A stretch of 16,470 bases of DNA from positions 1-16,470 of the forward strand of contig CABSEJ010000064.1 of NCBI GenBank assembly GCA_902476765.1, written 5' to 3'. The notes below the pieces were generated by a model. That model had not been told where the DNA came from, did no database searches, and saw nothing but the letters and a program-made list of their open reading frames with translations. Made by a program: the position numbers and the translations under genes. Shown here piece by piece: positions 15,501-16,470 of this stretch (the stretch's first letter is position 1; the number at the start of each line of letters is the position of its first letter). Source of the stretch: an uncultured Blautia sp. (lineage in GTDB: Bacteria; Bacillota; Clostridia; Lachnospirales; Lachnospiraceae).

Positions 15501-16363
15501 ATCCTGACAGGATTTATGAGGAAGAAATCCGAAAGGAGCTGGAGGAGACTTTTTCCTATGAATATCCTTATGAGGATTTGGCCCAGATTCCCGCTAAGCT
15601 TACGGTGTCTCAGATAAAAGGCCTTCTAAGCCGTCAGGCGGAAGACAGCCAGGCCCTGTATCCACAGGAGAAAACGGAAGATTGGGACAGGGGCCACAGG
15701 AGGGAAGAGGGAGACCAGATTAGCCAAGAAGAGTCTGTGCAGGAGAACCAGACTAACCACCAAGAGTCTGTACAGGAGGAAGAGTTGGAGGAGCCTGGCT
15801 ATGTGCCTGCTTTTATGCGGCCAAAAGAGGAGATTCTCACCGGGGCAGACCGGGGGACTGCCTATCATAAGATTCTGGAGTGCCTGGATTACCGGGATGG
15901 AGATTCGCTGGAGGCTGTAAAGGGACAGATAGAAAGGCTGTATCAAAAAGGATATTTGACAGAGACCATGAAAGCCTCGGTTTGGGCCGGAGATATTTAC
16001 AAACTGGCGCAGAGCCCGTTAGGCAGGAGAATGAAAAAAGCGGCAGAGCAGGAGCTTTTGCACCGGGAGCAGCCCTTTGTGCTGGCTGTGCCGGCCTGTG
16101 AAGTGAGAGAGGAATATAGGACCAGGGAGGAGCTGCTGATTCAGGGAATCATTGACGCTTATTTTGAAGAAGAGGGGGATCTGGTGCTGGTGGATTATAA
16201 GACAGATAAAGTATCCAGGGCAAGACCCGGGGAGCTGACAGAGAAATATAAGGTACAGCTTCAATATTACCGGCAGGCCCTGGAAAGGCTTACCGGAAAA
16301 AAAGTGAAAGAAACCTATATTTATTCCCTGTATCTGGGAACAGAGATTTTAGTGGCAGTGTAG
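12524..16363 (+). CDS. addA: AddA subunit of the AddAB helicase-nuclease
   Basis: The 1279-residue protein is an SF1 helicase fused to a RecB-type nuclease. Motifs in order: Q-motif TEEQQ (6-10), Walker A AAAGSGKT (24-31), Walker B IDEYQDS (402-408), motif III GDVKQSIYRFR (433-443), SIHGSKGLEFP (799-809), motif VI LYVALTRAKE (874-883), and nuclease LVDYKTD with D1224 and K1226. It unwinds DNA 3'-5' and cuts the strand, with AddB, at double-strand breaks. Its ribosome site GAGGAGG lies in the last codons of addB, so the two subunits are made together. Two hydrophilic low-complexity stretches (about 538-556 and 1060-1090) look like surface-loop expansions and may explain a length slightly above the usual 1200-1250. 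Confidence 0.97.
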   Translation: MGISWTEEQQEVIRARGSNILVSAAAGSGKTAVLVERIIQRITDKTNPTDIDRLLIVTFTRAAAAEMKERIGRAIEKRLEENREDEHLQRQSVLVHHAQITTIDSFCSYVVKNYFHLIDLDPSFRMGDEGEMRLLKADVAGIVLEEAYQNKENKDFFAFVDGFSQGKTDERIQELILKLYEFSMSYPYPEEWLSSCRKAYEIETEEDLEKASWMKLVMEEVKKQLEEAGDLLSQARALSGEEDGPGFYLELLELEETSVKKLQQEEKFFRLREKIQGLEFKRLPPGKKAEKGLVSEAKQELVKQLRSQAKDLIKSLRERYFQEDAGEMLESLRAASRPVGALVDLTLGFMDNYRKKKKEKNILDFADLEHYALEILVHHKEEGDERSQAARELASRFEEIMIDEYQDSNLVQEKLLTAVSRVEEGQNNIFMVGDVKQSIYRFRLARPDLFMEKFHTYPTSPGGSSYRIDLHKNFRSRAQVLESVNYLFYQIMGRDLGGVEYDTDAALYPKGEFPPLEQEQGEAAVEVLLLEGDDPVWDQQDQGENHGENQGQNQRELEARMAALRIRELMDSAQVTDKSTGRLRKARYSDFTILLRTMSGWAETFKRILNSLNIPASVTTKTGYFSAPEVAQVLDYLQILDNPRQDIPLAGALRNLPEGFDFQELSLITVTGKEKETCCLYDSLLEAGKQEGPLGEKVRNFLDTYEELRAKVPYTPIHELIWDFFQKTGFLRWQEAFVSGEQRKANLMMLLEKARDYESTSYRGLFNFVRYIENLKKYQVDFGEASLLTEKEDTVRIMSIHGSKGLEFPIVIAAGMGKQTNLQDARESMVLHPDLGIGAPYVEGKLRIRTRTILQRAIQQEITLESLGEELRILYVALTRAKEKLILTGTVSKLEEKLKEYEILKRQQEEKLPYGLRTRGKSYMDWILAALARHKSMKGLYEAFGLTVYALNPLYEGPGNFLIRRVSPLELVLGETGLRRVELEEKARFLNWNPDRIYEEEIRKELEETFSYEYPYEDLAQIPAKLTVSQIKGLLSRQAEDSQALYPQEKTEDWDRGHRREEGDQISQEESVQENQTNHQESVQEEELEEPGYVPAFMRPKEEILTGADRGTAYHKILECLDYRDGDSLEAVKGQIERLYQKGYLTETMKASVWAGDIYKLAQSPLGRRMKKAAEQELLHREQPFVLAVPACEVREEYRTREELLIQGIIDAYFEEEGDLVLVDYKTDKVSRARPGELTEKYKVQLQYYRQALERLTGKKVKETYIYSLYLGTEILVAV
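14150..14185 (+). repeat. Three 12-base units in addA (GENH-GENQ-GQNQ)
   Basis: Related 12-base units at 14150-14161, 14162-14173 and 14174-14185 encode GENH, GENQ and GQNQ at residues 543-554 of AddA. The period keeps the reading frame, which fits slippage expansion in a tolerant loop between helicase motifs. Confidence 0.8.
15729..15778 (+). repeat. Duplicated 17-base word in addA linker
   Basis: AAGAGTCTGTGCAGGAG (15729-15745) recurs at 15762-15778 with one base changed, 33 bases (11 codons) away. It encodes ESVQE twice, at residues 1070-1074 and 1081-1085, in an acidic Q/N-rich linker between the helicase and the nuclease domain. Confidence 0.8.
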
Positions 16364-16393
16364 TTTGCTGTTTTGCAGAAAATTGCAGGAAAA

Positions 16394-16452
16394 AAGAGAG
16401 CTGGGGCTGGGGCGCCGATTTTATCCGTACCCTTAGAGCTGCAGCTCTTTTT
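16394..16452 (+). terminator. Probable terminator of the HAD-addB-addA operon
   Basis: AGAGC-TGCA-GCTCT (16435-16448) forms a short hairpin within a perfect 14-base palindrome and is followed by a T-run. The same 3' arm CAGCTCT can instead pair with an upstream AGAGCTG at 16397-16403, extended by A-T and one G-T pair. Either fold ends in the T-run, 70-90 bases after the addA stop. Confidence 0.55.
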
Positions 16453-16470
16453 GTGGTTACTGCTCACACA

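Overview
The window looks like a chromosomal stretch of a Gram-positive anaerobe of the class Clostridia, most likely a Lachnospiraceae-type gut bacterium. The signs are strong AGGAGG-type ribosome sites before nearly every gene, the Firmicutes AddA/AddB pair with a Clostridia-style AddB (N-terminal P-loop and C-terminal iron-sulfur cysteines), and a surface-protein end with CxxC repeats and an SPQTG-like sortase signal. The species cannot be read from the sequence. No rRNA, tRNA, CRISPR array or intact insertion sequence was seen.

Layout. (1) 1-376: non-coding leader with three small hairpins near the left edge, possibly part of a dispersed element, and an extended -10 promoter. (2) 377-2311, plus strand: an ECF-like sigma factor, an overlapping two-TM small protein (candidate anti-sigma factor) and a membrane protein with a double zinc ribbon and a GQQNN repeat. 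A bidirectional terminator at 2339-2388 closes this unit. (3) 5776-2406, minus strand: an XRE regulator, an ABC ATPase and an ABC-2 permease with overlapping genes, then a membrane-anchored protein resembling a degenerate FMN-binding domain. (4) 5777-6050: an AT-rich divergent control region with a near-consensus promoter, a perfect TGTGA-N6-TCACA palindrome and four spaced TGTGA words. (5) 6051-7391: a lone AAA_14/DUF4143 ATPase, AT-richer than addAB and probably an accessory gene. (6) 7392-8106: a strong hairpin and the minus-strand C-terminal remnant of a sortase-anchored surface protein. (7) 8171-16363, plus strand: a possible 26-codon upstream ORF, a Cof-type HAD hydrolase, addB and addA, then a terminator-like region at the right edge.

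How the genes work together. The sigma operon resembles a membrane-signalled sigma/anti-sigma unit. The XRE-ABC cluster looks like a self-regulated two-component exporter. HAD-addB-addA form one tightly spaced operon, with AddAB doing double-strand-break end processing for recombination. No wholly new system is clear. The best leads are the Crp/Fnr-like control region of the lone ATPase, the sigma/zinc-ribbon unit, and the N/Q-rich repeat inserts in AddA and in the zinc-ribbon protein.
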